Made by a program: the position numbers and the translations under genes. Positions 26,765 to 36,867 of a stretch of 55,814 nucleotides of DNA are shown here, in pieces. Source of the DNA: an uncultured Eubacterium sp. GTDB taxonomy: Bacteria > Bacillota > Clostridia > Lachnospirales > Lachnospiraceae. Where the stretch lies: the NCBI GenBank assembly GCA_947642745.1, contig CANRTU010000030.1, forward strand, positions 1-55,814. The letters are read 5' to 3'. Numbering within the stretch: the first letter of the stretch is position 1; each line of letters starts with the position of its first letter. The notes under the pieces are model-generated. The model saw only the letters and a list, made by a program, of their open reading frames with translations, was not told the DNA's origin and ran no database searches.

Positions 26765-29032
26765 ATGACAGCAAACGAATATATCAGGCGGCAGTCCGGC
26801 CGGTCCATGGACGAATGCACAAACGAGGAAATTTACGCAGGGCTTCTTTCTTACGTAAAAGAAAAGGCAAAAGAAAAAGAAAGCATACAGGGAAAGAAAA
26901 AACTGTATTATATCTCTGCGGAATTTCTGATTGGGAAACTACTGTCCAATAACCTGATTAATCTGGGGTTATACGACGAAGTGAAAAAAGAGCTGGAAGC
27001 CTGCGGGAAATCCCTGGCGGAAATCGAAGAACTGGAACCGGAACCGTCTCTTGGTAATGGCGGTCTGGGAAGGCTGGCGGCATGTTTTCTGGATTCTGTG
27101 GCCACCCTTGGTTTAAATGGCGACGGGATAGGCTTAAACTATCACCTGGGACTGTTCCGCCAGGTGTTTGAAAACAATCTGCAAAAAGAAGTTCCAAATC
27201 CATGGATCACGCCCAACAGCTGGCTGACCAGGACAGAACGGACATACAACATACATTTTGGCGGATTTTCCGTACAGTCCCGCATGTATGACATTGATGT
27301 GGCGGGATATGAAAACCGCACGACAAAGCTGCATCTGTTTGACGTGGAATCCGCAAATGAATCCATGGTTCATGACGGGATAGAATTTGACAAAACCAAA
27401 ATCGCAGAAAACCTGACCCTGTTTCTCTATCCGGATGACAGTGACGAAAACGGCCGCCTGCTGCGTGTCTACCAGCAGTATTTTATGGTTTCCAATGCGG
27501 CACGCCTTATACTGGACGAATGCGTGGCAAAAGGCTCCAGTCTGTATGATCTGTCTGATTACGCAGTGATACAGATTAACGATACCCATCCGACGATGGT
27601 GATTCCGGAACTGATCCGCCTGCTGATGGAGCGGGGGCTTCTGATTGGCGAAGCCATTGATGTGGTGACAAAGACCTGCGCTTATACGAATCATACGATT
27701 CTGGCGGAAGCGCTGGAAAAATGGCCGATGCATTTTATGCAGAAGGCAGTACCGCAGCTGGTGCCGGTTATTTACGAGCTGAATAATCTGGTAAATAAAA
27801 AATACAACGACCCGTCCGTGTCAGTGATTAATCAGGATAACTGTGTCTGCATGGCGCATATTGACATTCATTACGGCATGAGCGTCAACGGAGTGGCCGC
27901 TCTTCATACGGAGATATTAAAAAAGACCGAACTGAATCATTTTTATAAGCTCTATCCGGAAAAGTTCAATAACAAGACCAACGGAATTACATTCCGCCGC
28001 TGGCTGCTTTACTGTAATCCGCAGCTTTCCGCATTTATTGAAGAGCTGATCGGGTCTGGATTTAAAAAGGACGCCATGGAGCTGGAAAAACTGGCGGCAT
28101 ATGTAAATGATGAAAGCGTGCTGAAACGTCTGTTAGCGATTAAAGACGCCAGAAAGGTGATTCTGCGTGATTATCTGAAAAAGACCCAGAATATAGACGT
28201 GGATGAGACAAGTGTATTTGACATACAGGTGAAACGGCTCCATGAGTATAAGCGTCAGCAGCTGAACGCCCTGTATGTGATTCATAAATATTTTGAAATT
28301 AAATCCGGTAAAAAACCGGTCCGTCCGGTTACCGTATTTTTTGGCGCCAAGGCGGCTCCGGCTTATATAATCGCAAAAGATATTATTCATCTGATTTTGT
28401 GCCTGTCACAGGTGATCGGGAATGATCCGCAGGTAAGCCCGTACTTAAAAGTCGTTATGGTGGAAAATTACAATGTGACCCTGGCGGAAAAATTAATTCC
28501 GGCCTGCGATATTTCTGAACAGATTTCCCTGGCTTCCAAAGAAGCTTCCGGTACTGGCAATATGAAATTTATGTTAAACGGCGCCGTGACACTGGGCACA
28601 ATGGACGGGGCAAATGTGGAAATTGCGGAGCTGGTAGGCGAAGACAATATTTTCACATTTGGCGAATCCAGCCAGACCGTCATCGACCGGTATGGACGGG
28701 CGGACTATGTGTCCAGGGATTATTATGAAAAAGATGAGGATCTGAAAAAAGCCGTGGACTTTATTATCAGTGACCAGATGAAAGAAGCTGGCAGCAGCGA
28801 ACAGTTAGAACGGCTTTACAACGAACTGTTAAACAAAGACTGGTTCATGACATTTCCGGATTATCAGGATTATATTGCCATTAAGGACAAGGCTCTGGAA
28901 GCTTATGAAGACAGGAATGCCTGGGCAAAGATGATGCTTGTAAATATCAGTAAGGCAGGTTTCTTCTCTTCCGACCGGACAATCCGTCAGTATAACGATG
29001 AGATCTGGAAACTGGAAAGTATGACGGATTAA
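26765..29032 (+). CDS. glgP: Glycogen/maltodextrin phosphorylase
   Basis: Phosphorolytic breakdown of alpha-1,4-glucan to glucose-1-phosphate, cytoplasmic, PLP-dependent; GT35. 755 residues, the usual short bacterial form without the long N-terminal regulatory part. Motifs: [87 protein letters not shown], and the PLP-lysine motif [15 protein letters not shown] with K601. CTGGAGG ribosome site before ATG. Followed 93 bp later by malQ, its natural partner. Confidence 0.97.
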   Translation: MTANEYIRRQSGRSMDECTNEEIYAGLLSYVKEKAKEKESIQGKKKLYYISAEFLIGKLLSNNLINLGLYDEVKKELEACGKSLAEIEELEPEPSLGNGGLGRLAACFLDSVATLGLNGDGIGLNYHLGLFRQVFENNLQKEVPNPWITPNSWLTRTERTYNIHFGGFSVQSRMYDIDVAGYENRTTKLHLFDVESANESMVHDGIEFDKTKIAENLTLFLYPDDSDENGRLLRVYQQYFMVSNAARLILDECVAKGSSLYDLSDYAVIQINDTHPTMVIPELIRLLMERGLLIGEAIDVVTKTCAYTNHTILAEALEKWPMHFMQKAVPQLVPVIYELNNLVNKKYNDPSVSVINQDNCVCMAHIDIHYGMSVNGVAALHTEILKKTELNHFYKLYPEKFNNKTNGITFRRWLLYCNPQLSAFIEELIGSGFKKDAMELEKLAAYVNDESVLKRLLAIKDARKVILRDYLKKTQNIDVDETSVFDIQVKRLHEYKRQQLNALYVIHKYFEIKSGKKPVRPVTVFFGAKAAPAYIIAKDIIHLILCLSQVIGNDPQVSPYLKVVMVENYNVTLAEKLIPACDISEQISLASKEASGTGNMKFMLNGAVTLGTMDGANVEIAELVGEDNIFTFGESSQTVIDRYGRADYVSRDYYEKDEDLKKAVDFIISDQMKEAGSSEQLERLYNELLNKDWFMTFPDYQDYIAIKDKALEAYEDRNAWAKMMLVNISKAGFFSSDRTIRQYNDEIWKLESMTD

Positions 29033-29051
29033 TCTGAAGTCCCCGGAGTCT

Positions 29052-29096
29052 GCGGGGATGCGGACAGTCGTCCGGCGGGAGTATTCCCGCCGGAGA
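29052..29096 (+). promoter_or_regulatory. Hairpin between glgP and malQ
   Basis: ccggcgggagtattcccgccgg forms a strong stem, preceded by ccccggagtctgcgggg. No T run follows, so it may be an mRNA-processing or stability element rather than a terminator. Confidence 0.45.
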
Positions 29097-29125
29097 GAAA
29101 AAGCCTGAGGCAGGAGGATAAGAGT

Positions 29126-30745
29126 ATGCGTGCAAGTGGCGTATTGCTTCCAGTGAGCAGTCTTCCGTCCCGGTATGGGATCGGATGCTTTTCCAGGGAA
29201 GCGTACCGTTTTGTGGATTTTTTGAAAAGATATGGCCAGAGTTACTGGCAGATTCTGCCCCTGGGACAGACCAGCTATGGGGATTCCCCATACCAGTCTT
29301 TTTCCACCTTTGCCGGCAATCCGTATTTTATCAGTCTGGAACAGCTGACAGAAGACGGGCTGCTGACAAAAAAAGAATGTAATGCCTGTGATTTTGGAAG
29401 TGATCCGGCATATGTGGATTATGGCAGAATGTATGAAGCCCGTTACTGTATTCTGCGCAAAGCGTTCCAGCGGTTTGATACAGCGGATACGGATTTTAAG
29501 GCGTTTCAGACACGGGAGCGGGAATGGCTTGGCAATTATGCGTTATTTATGGCGTTAAAAGATGAGTTCCGGGGAAAGAGCTGGACCGGATGGCCGGACG
29601 ATATCCGTCTGCGCAAGCCGGAAGCGTTGGAAGCATACGAACAACAGCTGGAACAGGAAATTCTGTTTTATGAATTTTTGCAGTATGAGTTTTTCAGCCA
29701 GTGGGAAGCGCTCAGGACTTACGCTAATGAGCAGGGAATACAGATTATCGGGGATATTCCGATTTATGTGGCGCTGGACAGTGCGGATGCCTGGGCGGAG
29801 CCAAAACTGTTCCAGTTTGACCGGGACCGCCGGCCGGTGGCTGTGGCAGGCTGTCCGCCGGACGCTTTTTCCGCAACCGGACAGCTGTGGGGCAATCCGC
29901 TCTATGACTGGGAATATCATAAAAAAACCGGTTATGGATGGTGGATGCGCCGGGTTCTGGCATGTTACAAAATGTACAATGTGGTACGGATTGACCATTT
30001 CCGTGGATTTGATGAATATTATTCTATTCCGGCAGGAGATAAAACGGCGGAATTTGGTAAATGGGTCAAAGGTCCGGGCATGGATTTATTCGATGCGTTA
30101 AAAACAGAACTGGGAGATCTGAATATTATAGTGGAAGATCTGGGCTATATTACAGATTCCGTGCGGGAAATGGTACGTGCCTGTGGATTTCCAAATATGA
30201 AAGTGCTGGAGTTTGCGTTTGACGCCAGGGATTCTTCCGGTCCCAGCGATTACCTTCCATTTAATTATGACAAAAACTGTGTGGTTTACACCGGTACCCA
30301 CGATAATGAGACACTGCGGGGCTGGCTGGACTCCATTCCACAGAGTGATTACAGACAGGTGGAAAAGTACCTGGGGCGTACCATGACAGATAAAAATGAA
30401 CTGGTGGTGGAGATCATCCGTCTGGCGCACGCAAGCACGGCCAGACTGTGCATCGTTCCGTTACAGGATTATCTGCTGCTGGATAATAAGGCCAGGATGA
30501 ACGAGCCGTCCACACTGGGCAAAAACTGGAAATGGCGCCTGCTGCCCGGACAGCTGACAGCAAAGGCCGGCATGTTTATGAAGGAGATGTCGGATACTTA
30601 TGGCAGGACGCCACGTCCGCAGGCAGAAGAGTCACCGGAACTGGAAGGGGAACCGGAAAGCGGTGAAAAACCGTCTACGCAGGACGACAAAGCAGTCGCA
30701 TCCATACAGTGTCCGCAGGACGGGACCGGATCTGACGACAGATAA
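29126..30745 (+). CDS. malQ: 4-alpha-glucanotransferase (amylomaltase)
   Basis: Disproportionates maltodextrins by moving glucan chains, feeding GlgP; GH77, cytoplasmic. Starts MRASGVLLPVSSLPSRYGIG. Catalytic residues visible at normal spacing: nucleophile D290 (RIDHFRGFDEYY), acid/base E337 (VEDLGYIT) and D393 (GTHDNETLRGWL). SPYQSFSTFAGNPYFISL binds substrate. 539 residues, about 40 longer than usual: after EMSDTYG comes a Pro/Glu/Ser/Asp-rich, presumably disordered tail (EESPELEGEPESGEKPS). AGGAGG before ATG. Confidence 0.96.
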   Translation: MRASGVLLPVSSLPSRYGIGCFSREAYRFVDFLKRYGQSYWQILPLGQTSYGDSPYQSFSTFAGNPYFISLEQLTEDGLLTKKECNACDFGSDPAYVDYGRMYEARYCILRKAFQRFDTADTDFKAFQTREREWLGNYALFMALKDEFRGKSWTGWPDDIRLRKPEALEAYEQQLEQEILFYEFLQYEFFSQWEALRTYANEQGIQIIGDIPIYVALDSADAWAEPKLFQFDRDRRPVAVAGCPPDAFSATGQLWGNPLYDWEYHKKTGYGWWMRRVLACYKMYNVVRIDHFRGFDEYYSIPAGDKTAEFGKWVKGPGMDLFDALKTELGDLNIIVEDLGYITDSVREMVRACGFPNMKVLEFAFDARDSSGPSDYLPFNYDKNCVVYTGTHDNETLRGWLDSIPQSDYRQVEKYLGRTMTDKNELVVEIIRLAHASTARLCIVPLQDYLLLDNKARMNEPSTLGKNWKWRLLPGQLTAKAGMFMKEMSDTYGRTPRPQAEESPELEGEPESGEKPSTQDDKAVASIQCPQDGTGSDDR

Positions 30746-30755
30746 GACAGTCTCA

Positions 30756-30801
30756 AAGGACATGCTTTCCCTGTGAGAATACAGGGGAGATGTCCTTTTT
30801 C
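30756..30801 (+). terminator. Rho-independent terminator after malQ
   Basis: AAAGGACA (30756-30763) pairs with TGTCC (30791-30795), with an inner stem CCCTGT/ACAGGG, followed by TTTTT. It closes the glgP-malQ unit and lies before the convergent pyrI. Confidence 0.85.
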
Positions 30802-30970
30802 AGGCTTTTACACAGCGCATGGGTATGATAAGCGGATATGCGGATCATACTTGTGATCTGTTGTTTCACACACCGGATCAGCTGACGGGTATCTGTATAT
30901 TTCCCGGACGCCGGGAAAAGGCGTCCGGAAGATGTTGTTGTTTTCTATACAATTTTTTTATGGAAAAATA

Positions 30971-31417
30971 CTACTCCCGCTGTCTTCTGCGTTTGTCCTT
31001 GCACCGGGTTTCACAATATTTACACCGGTATACTTCTTTCTGGGGATCTGTCAGTACAAATATCTGGTCCAGCCCCTGTTCAATAGAAGTAATACACCGG
31101 GGATTTCTGCAACGGATGACGTTACGCACTTCTTTTGGAAGAGAAAGCTCCCGTTTTTCCACGATTTTATCCCCTTTGATAATATTCACCGTAATATTGT
31201 GGTCGATAAATCCCAGAATATCCAGATCCAGGGCGTCAATGGGACATTCTACTTTGATAATGTCTTTTTTGCCCATTTTATTACTTTTCGCATTTTTTAT
31301 AATGGCCACACAGCAGTCCAGCCGGTCCAGCTTCAGGTCATGGTAAATCTGCAGGCTCATGCCGGCTTTGATATGGTCCAGTACAAACCCTTCATTGATT
31401 CCGCTAATATTCAGCAT
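30971..31417 (-). CDS. pyrI: Aspartate carbamoyltransferase regulatory subunit
   Basis: Allosteric partner of PyrB in pyrimidine synthesis; binds nucleotides and a structural zinc. 148 residues. N-terminal nucleotide-binding domain (1-98) with GFVLDHIKAG and the KMGKKDIIKVE strand; C-terminal zinc domain with C103, C108, C132 and C135 (CRNPRC and CKYC). Begins 15 bp after the pyrB stop with AAGGAGGAAAC as ribosome site, so co-translated. The last residues are very basic (CKDKRRRQRE). Confidence 0.95.
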   Translation of the reverse strand: MLNISGINEGFVLDHIKAGMSLQIYHDLKLDRLDCCVAIIKNAKSNKMGKKDIIKVECPIDALDLDILGFIDHNITVNIIKGDKIVEKRELSLPKEVRNVIRCRNPRCITSIEQGLDQIFVLTDPQKEVYRCKYCETRCKDKRRRQRE

Positions 31418-31432
31418 ATGTTTCCTCCTTTT

Positions 31433-32353
31433 TTACGCCACATGGATGTCCAGAAGTGTAAGAATCAGCGCCATACGGACATAGACGCCGTATTGTGCCT
31501 GTCTGAAATAGACTGCTCTTGGATCATTGTCTACTTCCACGGAGATTTCATTGACACGTGGCAGCGGATGGAGTACGAGCATATCTTCCGGTGCCAGTTT
31601 CATTTTGTTCTGGTCCAGAATGTAGAAATCTTTCATGCGGATATAGTCTTCTTCATTGAAAAAACGTTCCCGCTGTACACGGGTCATGTACAGAATATCC
31701 AGATCCGGCAGGGCATCCTCCAGACGCTCCACTTCCCGGTACGGAATATGGTCCGAATCCAGCACGCCTTCACGGATATATCCCGGAACCCGCAGTTCCT
31801 CCGGAGAGATAAGTATAAATTCAATACCAGGGTAACGGATCAGAGCATGAATCAGGGAATGTACCGTACGGCCAAATTTAAGGTCGCCGCAAAAGCCGAC
31901 TTTTAAGCGGTCGAAATGGCCTTTGAGAGAATAGATGGTAAGTAAATCAGTCAGTGTCTGCGTCGGGTGCTGGTGGCCGCCGTCGCCGGCATTGATGACA
32001 GGTATGGAAGAGTGGCTGCTGGCAACCAGTGCGGCGCCTTCTTTTGGATGGCGGATAGCGCAGATATCCGCATAACAGGAAATCACACGGATCGTGTCGG
32101 AGACACTTTCTCCTTTGGCGGCAGAGCTGCTGTCAGCACTGGCAAAACCAAGCACATTTCCGCCAAGATTTAACATGGCTGCCTCAAAACTCAGTCTGGT
32201 TCTGGTACTTGGTTCATAAAAACAGGTGGCCAGCTTCTTTCCGGCACAGGCATGGGCATATTTTTCCGGGTTCTTTTCGATATCGCCCGCCAGTTTCAGC
32301 AGGGAATCCAGCTCTTCCACAGAAAAATCCAATGGATTCAGTAAATGCTTCAT
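31433..32353 (-). CDS. pyrB: Aspartate carbamoyltransferase catalytic subunit
   Basis: First committed step of pyrimidine synthesis: carbamoyl phosphate + aspartate to carbamoyl aspartate. 306 residues from the ATG at 32353, picked because AGGAGG lies five bases before it; an ATG 24 bases upstream has no site. Carbamoyl-phosphate loop [21 protein letters not shown] with the mobile lysine, [25 protein letters not shown] and HPLPRVNEI. Forms a 6+6 holoenzyme with PyrI. Upstream sits a large inverted repeat over the promoter. Confidence 0.97.
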   Translation of the reverse strand: MKHLLNPLDFSVEELDSLLKLAGDIEKNPEKYAHACAGKKLATCFYEPSTRTRLSFEAAMLNLGGNVLGFASADSSSAAKGESVSDTIRVISCYADICAIRHPKEGAALVASSHSSIPVINAGDGGHQHPTQTLTDLLTIYSLKGHFDRLKVGFCGDLKFGRTVHSLIHALIRYPGIEFILISPEELRVPGYIREGVLDSDHIPYREVERLEDALPDLDILYMTRVQRERFFNEEDYIRMKDFYILDQNKMKLAPEDMLVLHPLPRVNEISVEVDNDPRAVYFRQAQYGVYVRMALILTLLDIHVA

Positions 32354-32363
32354 AAAGACCTCC

Positions 32364-32427
32364 TTGAATTTTGGCACCCTTTTACAGGCATTTTTACAAT
32401 CATATACTAAAGGGTGGCAAAATTCAA
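32364..32427 (-). promoter_or_regulatory. pyrB promoter embedded in a 19-bp inverted repeat
   Basis: On the minus strand TTGAAT, 17 bases, TATGAT forms a good promoter. The -35 lies in one arm (32409-32427, TTGAATTTTGCCACCCTTT read on the minus strand) and the -10 in the 26-base loop. The other arm (32364-32382) is the mRNA leader right before AGGAGG. Arms match 18 of 19. It may bind a dimeric regulator. In transcripts coming from the upstream gene it would form a hairpin next to the pyrB ribosome site. Confidence 0.7.
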
Positions 32428-32451
32428 GACTGAAATTTTAGTCAGAATACA

Positions 32452-32886
32452 TTATTTACCATTGGTAATATTCAGAATTTTTTCAAAAGTGAGTCCGGCA
32501 AACATCCACAGGGGAGCGTAATCCAGGCGGATAACCCCGTCAATATTGGCTTTGGCCCGGCTGTAATCCCAGGGACACATTTTATGTTTTTTTAAGAAGC
32601 TGCCGCTGACGTATTCGCCGGTAAAAATGCCAACACTGTAAATGGCGCCACGCAGAAGTACCGGGCATTTTCCAAGCAGATGGGATACCGGACCGATAAT
32701 GGACGCCATGCCGTAGATTGGAAACATCCATAGTGAAGTCTGGCCCATCAGCCGTTTGTCCCGCTTCCATATGCTGCCGGTGGAGGTAAACACTATCTCC
32801 ATGCACCAGCCGGTCAGGCCGCAGATAAAAAAATTATGCAATCGTCTCATGGCCATAGGATGCGCAGTGCGGGCAGTTTTATACAT
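32452..32886 (-). CDS. Membrane protein, putative ABC-transporter type IV (CmpB-like) family
   Basis: 144 residues with about four hydrophobic segments. GWCMEIVFTS, GQTSLWMFPIYGMASIIGPV and EYVSGSFLKK match the pattern of the small CmpB-type putative permease family (PF06541), whose role is not established. The start is uncertain: the first ATG has only a weak site, and ATGs follow at residues 11 and 13. It lies 98 bp upstream of pyrB on the same strand and could be co-transcribed with it. Confidence 0.65.
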   Translation of the reverse strand: MYKTARTAHPMAMRRLHNFFICGLTGWCMEIVFTSTGSIWKRDKRLMGQTSLWMFPIYGMASIIGPVSHLLGKCPVLLRGAIYSVGIFTGEYVSGSFLKKHKMCPWDYSRAKANIDGVIRLDYAPLWMFAGLTFEKILNITNGK

Positions 32887-32927
32887 CCTGAGACAGTACA
32901 GTTGCGGAAACAGATCCTGTCAGAAAC

Positions 32928-32956
32928 TTGTAAAAAAAACTCCTTTGGCATATAAT
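32928..32956 (+). promoter_or_regulatory. murE promoter
   Basis: TTGTAA (32928-32933), 17-base spacer, TATAAT (32951-32956), 46 bp before the ATG; AGGGAGG ribosome site just upstream of the start. Confidence 0.75.
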
Positions 32957-33002
32957 AATAAAAACATTTTCACGTTTCGCATTTTACAGGGAGGGAATTT
33001 AT

Positions 33003-34463
33003 ATGACAATTGATCAGATCACAGCCCGGATGGATTACCAGCTGCTGGCAGGCGGACTGGAGAGAGAGATTACGGACCTGGTGTACGATTCCAGGAAGCT
33101 CACCCCGGGCTGTCTGTTTGTATGTATCAAAGGAGCCGCCTTTGACGGCCATTCCTGTGTGGCTGAAGCGGCCGCGAAAGGGGCGGCGGCCCTGGTTGTG
33201 GAGCGGCAGACCCGGCTGCCTGATGGAATGACCGTATTAAAAGTGGCGGATACGAGGAAGGCTCTGGCAGAGCTGTCGGCGGCATGGTTCGATCATCCGG
33301 CGCAGCGGTTAAAGACGATTGGCGTAACAGGTACAAAGGGAAAGACTACTACTACTTATATGGTAAAGTCCATTCTGGAACAGGCCGGATATAAAACAGG
33401 GCTGATCGGAACCATTGAGACGATTATAGGAGACACCCATATTCCTGCCGCCAATACGACGCCGGAGTCTTATATGATACAGCAGTATTTCCGGCGGATG
33501 GCGGATGAGGGCTGTGATGTATGTGTGATGGAAGTTTCTTCCCAGGGACTTATGATGCACCGGGTGGACGGATTTGTATTTGATTTTGGCATTTTTACCA
33601 ACCTGGAGCCGGATCATATCGGGCCCGGTGAACATGGGTCATTTGAAGAATATTTAGCCTGCAAGAGCCTGTTGTTTCAGAAATGTAAGACGGGCATTGT
33701 AAATATGGATGACAAACATATGCCGGATGTGATCAAAGGCCATACATGCGGCATCGAGACCTTTGGGTTTTCCAGAGAGGCGGACCTTAGAGCAGAGGAT
33801 GTGCGGCTGGTTACGGGGCAGGGCTGTCTGGGCGTATCCTACCGGGCGGCGGGATTGTGCGCTTTTGAAGTGGAGACCAGCGTTCCCGGCAAATTCAGCG
33901 TTTATAATTCCCTGACGGCCATCGCTATCTGCAGGCATTTTGACGTACCGGTGGAACAGATGAAACAGGCGCTGAAACAGGCGAAGGTCAAAGGGCGTAT
34001 CGAGATGGTAAAAGTATCGGATGATTTTACGCTGATGATTGATTATGCCCATAACGCCATGAGCCTGCAGAGTCTTCTGACGACCCTGAGGGAATATCAT
34101 CCAGAACGGCTGGTCTGCCTGTTTGGATGCGGGGGCAACCGCAGCAGGCAGCGGCGCTATGAAATGGGAGAGGTATCCGGCCGGCTGGCGGATCTTACGA
34201 TTATTACTTCGGATAATCCGAGAAATGAAGACCCGCAGGCTATTATTGAGGATATTAAAACAGGCATGGCAAAGACAAAGGGACGCTATGTGGAGATTGC
34301 GGACCGTAAAGAAGCGATCCGCTATGCGATTGCCAACGGCAGCCCCGGGGATATTATCGTGCTGGCAGGAAAGGGCCATGAGGATTATCAGGAAATAAAA
34401 GGCGTGAAATACCCGATGGATGAACGGAATCTGATCGCAGAGATACTGGCGGAAGGAATCTGA
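33003..34463 (+). CDS. murE: UDP-MurNAc-tripeptide synthetase (meso-DAP adding)
   Basis: ATP-dependent Mur ligase adding the third residue to the peptidoglycan stem, cytoplasmic. 486 residues, normal length. N-terminal UDP-binding domain (DLVYDSRKLTPGCLFVCIKG), ATP loop VTGTKGKTTTT at 108-118, the lysine-carbamate region (GSFEEYLACKSLLF), MIDYAHNAMSLQSLL, and DNPRNED at 404-410. The DNPR motif is the marker for meso-diaminopimelate, so the wall should be DAP type. Monocistronic with its own promoter. Confidence 0.95.
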   Translation: MTIDQITARMDYQLLAGGLEREITDLVYDSRKLTPGCLFVCIKGAAFDGHSCVAEAAAKGAAALVVERQTRLPDGMTVLKVADTRKALAELSAAWFDHPAQRLKTIGVTGTKGKTTTTYMVKSILEQAGYKTGLIGTIETIIGDTHIPAANTTPESYMIQQYFRRMADEGCDVCVMEVSSQGLMMHRVDGFVFDFGIFTNLEPDHIGPGEHGSFEEYLACKSLLFQKCKTGIVNMDDKHMPDVIKGHTCGIETFGFSREADLRAEDVRLVTGQGCLGVSYRAAGLCAFEVETSVPGKFSVYNSLTAIAICRHFDVPVEQMKQALKQAKVKGRIEMVKVSDDFTLMIDYAHNAMSLQSLLTTLREYHPERLVCLFGCGGNRSRQRRYEMGEVSGRLADLTIITSDNPRNEDPQAIIEDIKTGMAKTKGRYVEIADRKEAIRYAIANGSPGDIIVLAGKGHEDYQEIKGVKYPMDERNLIAEILAEGI

Positions 34464-34569
34464 CCGCTTAAACACGGGTCCCATATAAAACCATAAAATA
34501 TAATTTAAGTGTAATATAATTATTTCATATAAATATCTAATTCAAATATAAAAATAAAAGGATGAATCG

Positions 34570-36810
34570 TTGTACGCAAATATTATTGTGGATATTTCAC
34601 ACGAAAAACTGGATAAGCCTTTTCAGTATTCCGTACCACCGGAGATGGAAGGAAAGCTGACCGAGGGGATGCGGGTGAGGGTTCCTTTCGGGCGCCGGAC
34701 GCTGGACGGATTTGTCATAGAACTGACGCAAGAACCGGCATACGACGTATCCAGAATCAGACCGGTACTGGCTGTAAAGGAAGAATCCATGGCTATTGAA
34801 TCCAGACTGATCGCCCTGGCTGCCTGGATACGGAAAAATTATGGCGGCACTATGAACCAGGCGTTAAAAACCGTCCTGCCGGTAAAACGGCGGGAAAAAC
34901 AAAAGGAAAAAAAACAGGTGCGTCTGATGCTGGAAACAGGGCAGGCCAGGGCCCTGCTGGAGGAATGCAGGCGGAAACATTACAGCGCCAGGGAAAAACT
35001 GCTGGCGGAGCTGCTGGAATGTTCTCCCCAGCCGTATCCGCGCCTTACCAGGGAGCTGGGCATTACGTCCGCAGTCATAAATAACATGCGGGAAAAAGGG
35101 ATTGTGGCGGTGGAACGGGAATATTATTACCGCAATCCGGTGGCACGCATGGCCGGGCAGGATTACCATATTGTGTTAAATCAGGCGCAGCGGGCCGTGG
35201 TGGATCATATTTTAACAGAATATGACGCCGGCAGGCCCCATACGTACCTGCTGCGGGGGGTTACCGGGTCCGGCAAGACGGAGGTCTATATGGAACTGAT
35301 CGCCCATGCCTGCGCACAGGGGCGCCAGTGCATTATGCTCATTCCGGAAATCTCCCTTACGTTTCAGACCGTGCGCCGGTTTTATGAGCGGTTTGGGGAC
35401 CGGGTCAGCATTCTTCATTCCAGACTGTCCTCCGGGGAACGCTGCGACCAGTTTGAACGGGCAAAAAACGGGGATATTGATATTATGATCGGTCCCCGCT
35501 CCGCACTGTTTACCCCGTTTGCCAGTATCGGGTTTATTATCATTGATGAGGAACACGAAAACAGTTACAAAAGCGGGTCTGTGCCCAAATACCACGCCAG
35601 GGAAACAGCGCTGGAACAGGCACAGATGACGGGCGCCAGTGTGGTGCTTGGCTCCGCCACGCCTTCGCTGGAAAGTTATTATCATGCCATGAAGGGGGAT
35701 TACCGCCTGTTGTGTCTGGACAGACGGGTGGAGGAAAAGCCGCTGCCAGCCTGCGAAATCGTGGATATGCGGGAAGAACTGCGTGCCGGAAACCGTTCCA
35801 TACTGGGCAGGCGGCTGCAGCTTCTGATGGAGGAGCGGCTTTTGAAAAAACAACAGATTATGCTGTTTATCAACCGCCGGGGAATTGCGGGATTCGTATC
35901 CTGCCGGGCCTGCGGAAATGTGGTGCGCTGTCCCCATTGTGACGTATCCCTCAGCCAGCACCGCAATGGCAGGCTCATCTGCCATTACTGCGGCTATGAG
36001 ACGCCCATGATGGAGCAGTGTCCGGTATGTGGTTCCGGGTTTATCGGCGGATTTAAGGCGGGTACCCAGAAAATCCAGGAGCTGGTGGCGATGCGGTTTC
36101 CGGGAGCAAGGATTTTGCGGATGGACTACGATACGACCCGTACCAAAGATTCCTATGAACAGATTTTGTCAGCGTTTGCAAACCATCAGGCGGATATTCT
36201 GATCGGGACGCAGATGATCGTCAAGGGCCATGATTTTGCGGACGTTACGCTGGTGGGTGTGCTGGCGGCGGACATGGCGTTAAATATCAGCGATTACCGG
36301 GCGGCGGAACGGACGTTCCAGCTGGTGACGCAGGCGGCGGGCCGTGCCGGGCGTGGCAGTGAGACCGGCGCTGTGGTCATACAGACCTACCAGCCGGAAC
36401 ATTTCAGCATCCGTACAGCCGCCGCCCAGGATTACGTGGCATTTTATGAAAAAGAAATCCTCTACCGGAAACTCATGAGCTATCCGCCGGTATGGAACAT
36501 GCTGCATATCCTTGCGGCGTCCGCCGACCCGCAGACCGCGCAGGAATGCATGGAAGATATCAGCGGCTGGATACATACCGAGCTGCGCAAGGCGGGAGAT
36601 AACCGGATCTGGAAAAAATTTCTTGTCATTGGTCCGGCAGAAGCGGCCATCGCAAAAATTAACGATATATACAGACAGGTACTTTATATGAAGCATCCCG
36701 ATTATCAGATCCTGGTAAAGGTCAAGGATTTTCTGGAGCGGAAACTGCGGAAGGAACAGAGATGGAAAAAAGTTACCGTACAGTTTGACTTTAATCCCAT
36801 AAACAGTTAG
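34570..36810 (+). CDS. priA: Primosomal replication-restart helicase PriA
   Basis: 3'-5' DNA helicase that reloads the replisome at stalled forks. 746 residues. The start is TTG at 34570, with AAAGGA eight bases upstream; no ATG gives a complete N-terminus. 3'-DNA-binding domain at 1-100 (VDISHEKLDKPFQYSVP), Walker A GVTGSGKTEVY with K236, DEEHENSYKSG at 326-336, GSATPS motif, then eight zinc cysteines from C445 on (CRACG, CPHC, CHYC, CPVC) and QAAGRAGRG. First gene of the priA-to-rsgA operon. Confidence 0.96.
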   Translation: MYANIIVDISHEKLDKPFQYSVPPEMEGKLTEGMRVRVPFGRRTLDGFVIELTQEPAYDVSRIRPVLAVKEESMAIESRLIALAAWIRKNYGGTMNQALKTVLPVKRREKQKEKKQVRLMLETGQARALLEECRRKHYSAREKLLAELLECSPQPYPRLTRELGITSAVINNMREKGIVAVEREYYYRNPVARMAGQDYHIVLNQAQRAVVDHILTEYDAGRPHTYLLRGVTGSGKTEVYMELIAHACAQGRQCIMLIPEISLTFQTVRRFYERFGDRVSILHSRLSSGERCDQFERAKNGDIDIMIGPRSALFTPFASIGFIIIDEEHENSYKSGSVPKYHARETALEQAQMTGASVVLGSATPSLESYYHAMKGDYRLLCLDRRVEEKPLPACEIVDMREELRAGNRSILGRRLQLLMEERLLKKQQIMLFINRRGIAGFVSCRACGNVVRCPHCDVSLSQHRNGRLICHYCGYETPMMEQCPVCGSGFIGGFKAGTQKIQELVAMRFPGARILRMDYDTTRTKDSYEQILSAFANHQADILIGTQMIVKGHDFADVTLVGVLAADMALNISDYRAAERTFQLVTQAAGRAGRGSETGAVVIQTYQPEHFSIRTAAAQDYVAFYEKEILYRKLMSYPPVWNMLHILAASADPQTAQECMEDISGWIHTELRKAGDNRIWKKFLVIGPAEAAIAKINDIYRQVLYMKHPDYQILVKVKDFLERKLRKEQRWKKVTVQFDFNPINS

Positions 36811-36867
36811 TATAAGTAGATGGATTGTTGAAATGATTGTTGAAATGATTTTTAGGAGGTTTTTAAA

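Noticed and set aside
30932..31906. 324-codon plus-strand ORF opposite pyrI/pyrB
   Set aside because: Shadow frame over two well-conserved genes; His/Phe-rich, no start signal.
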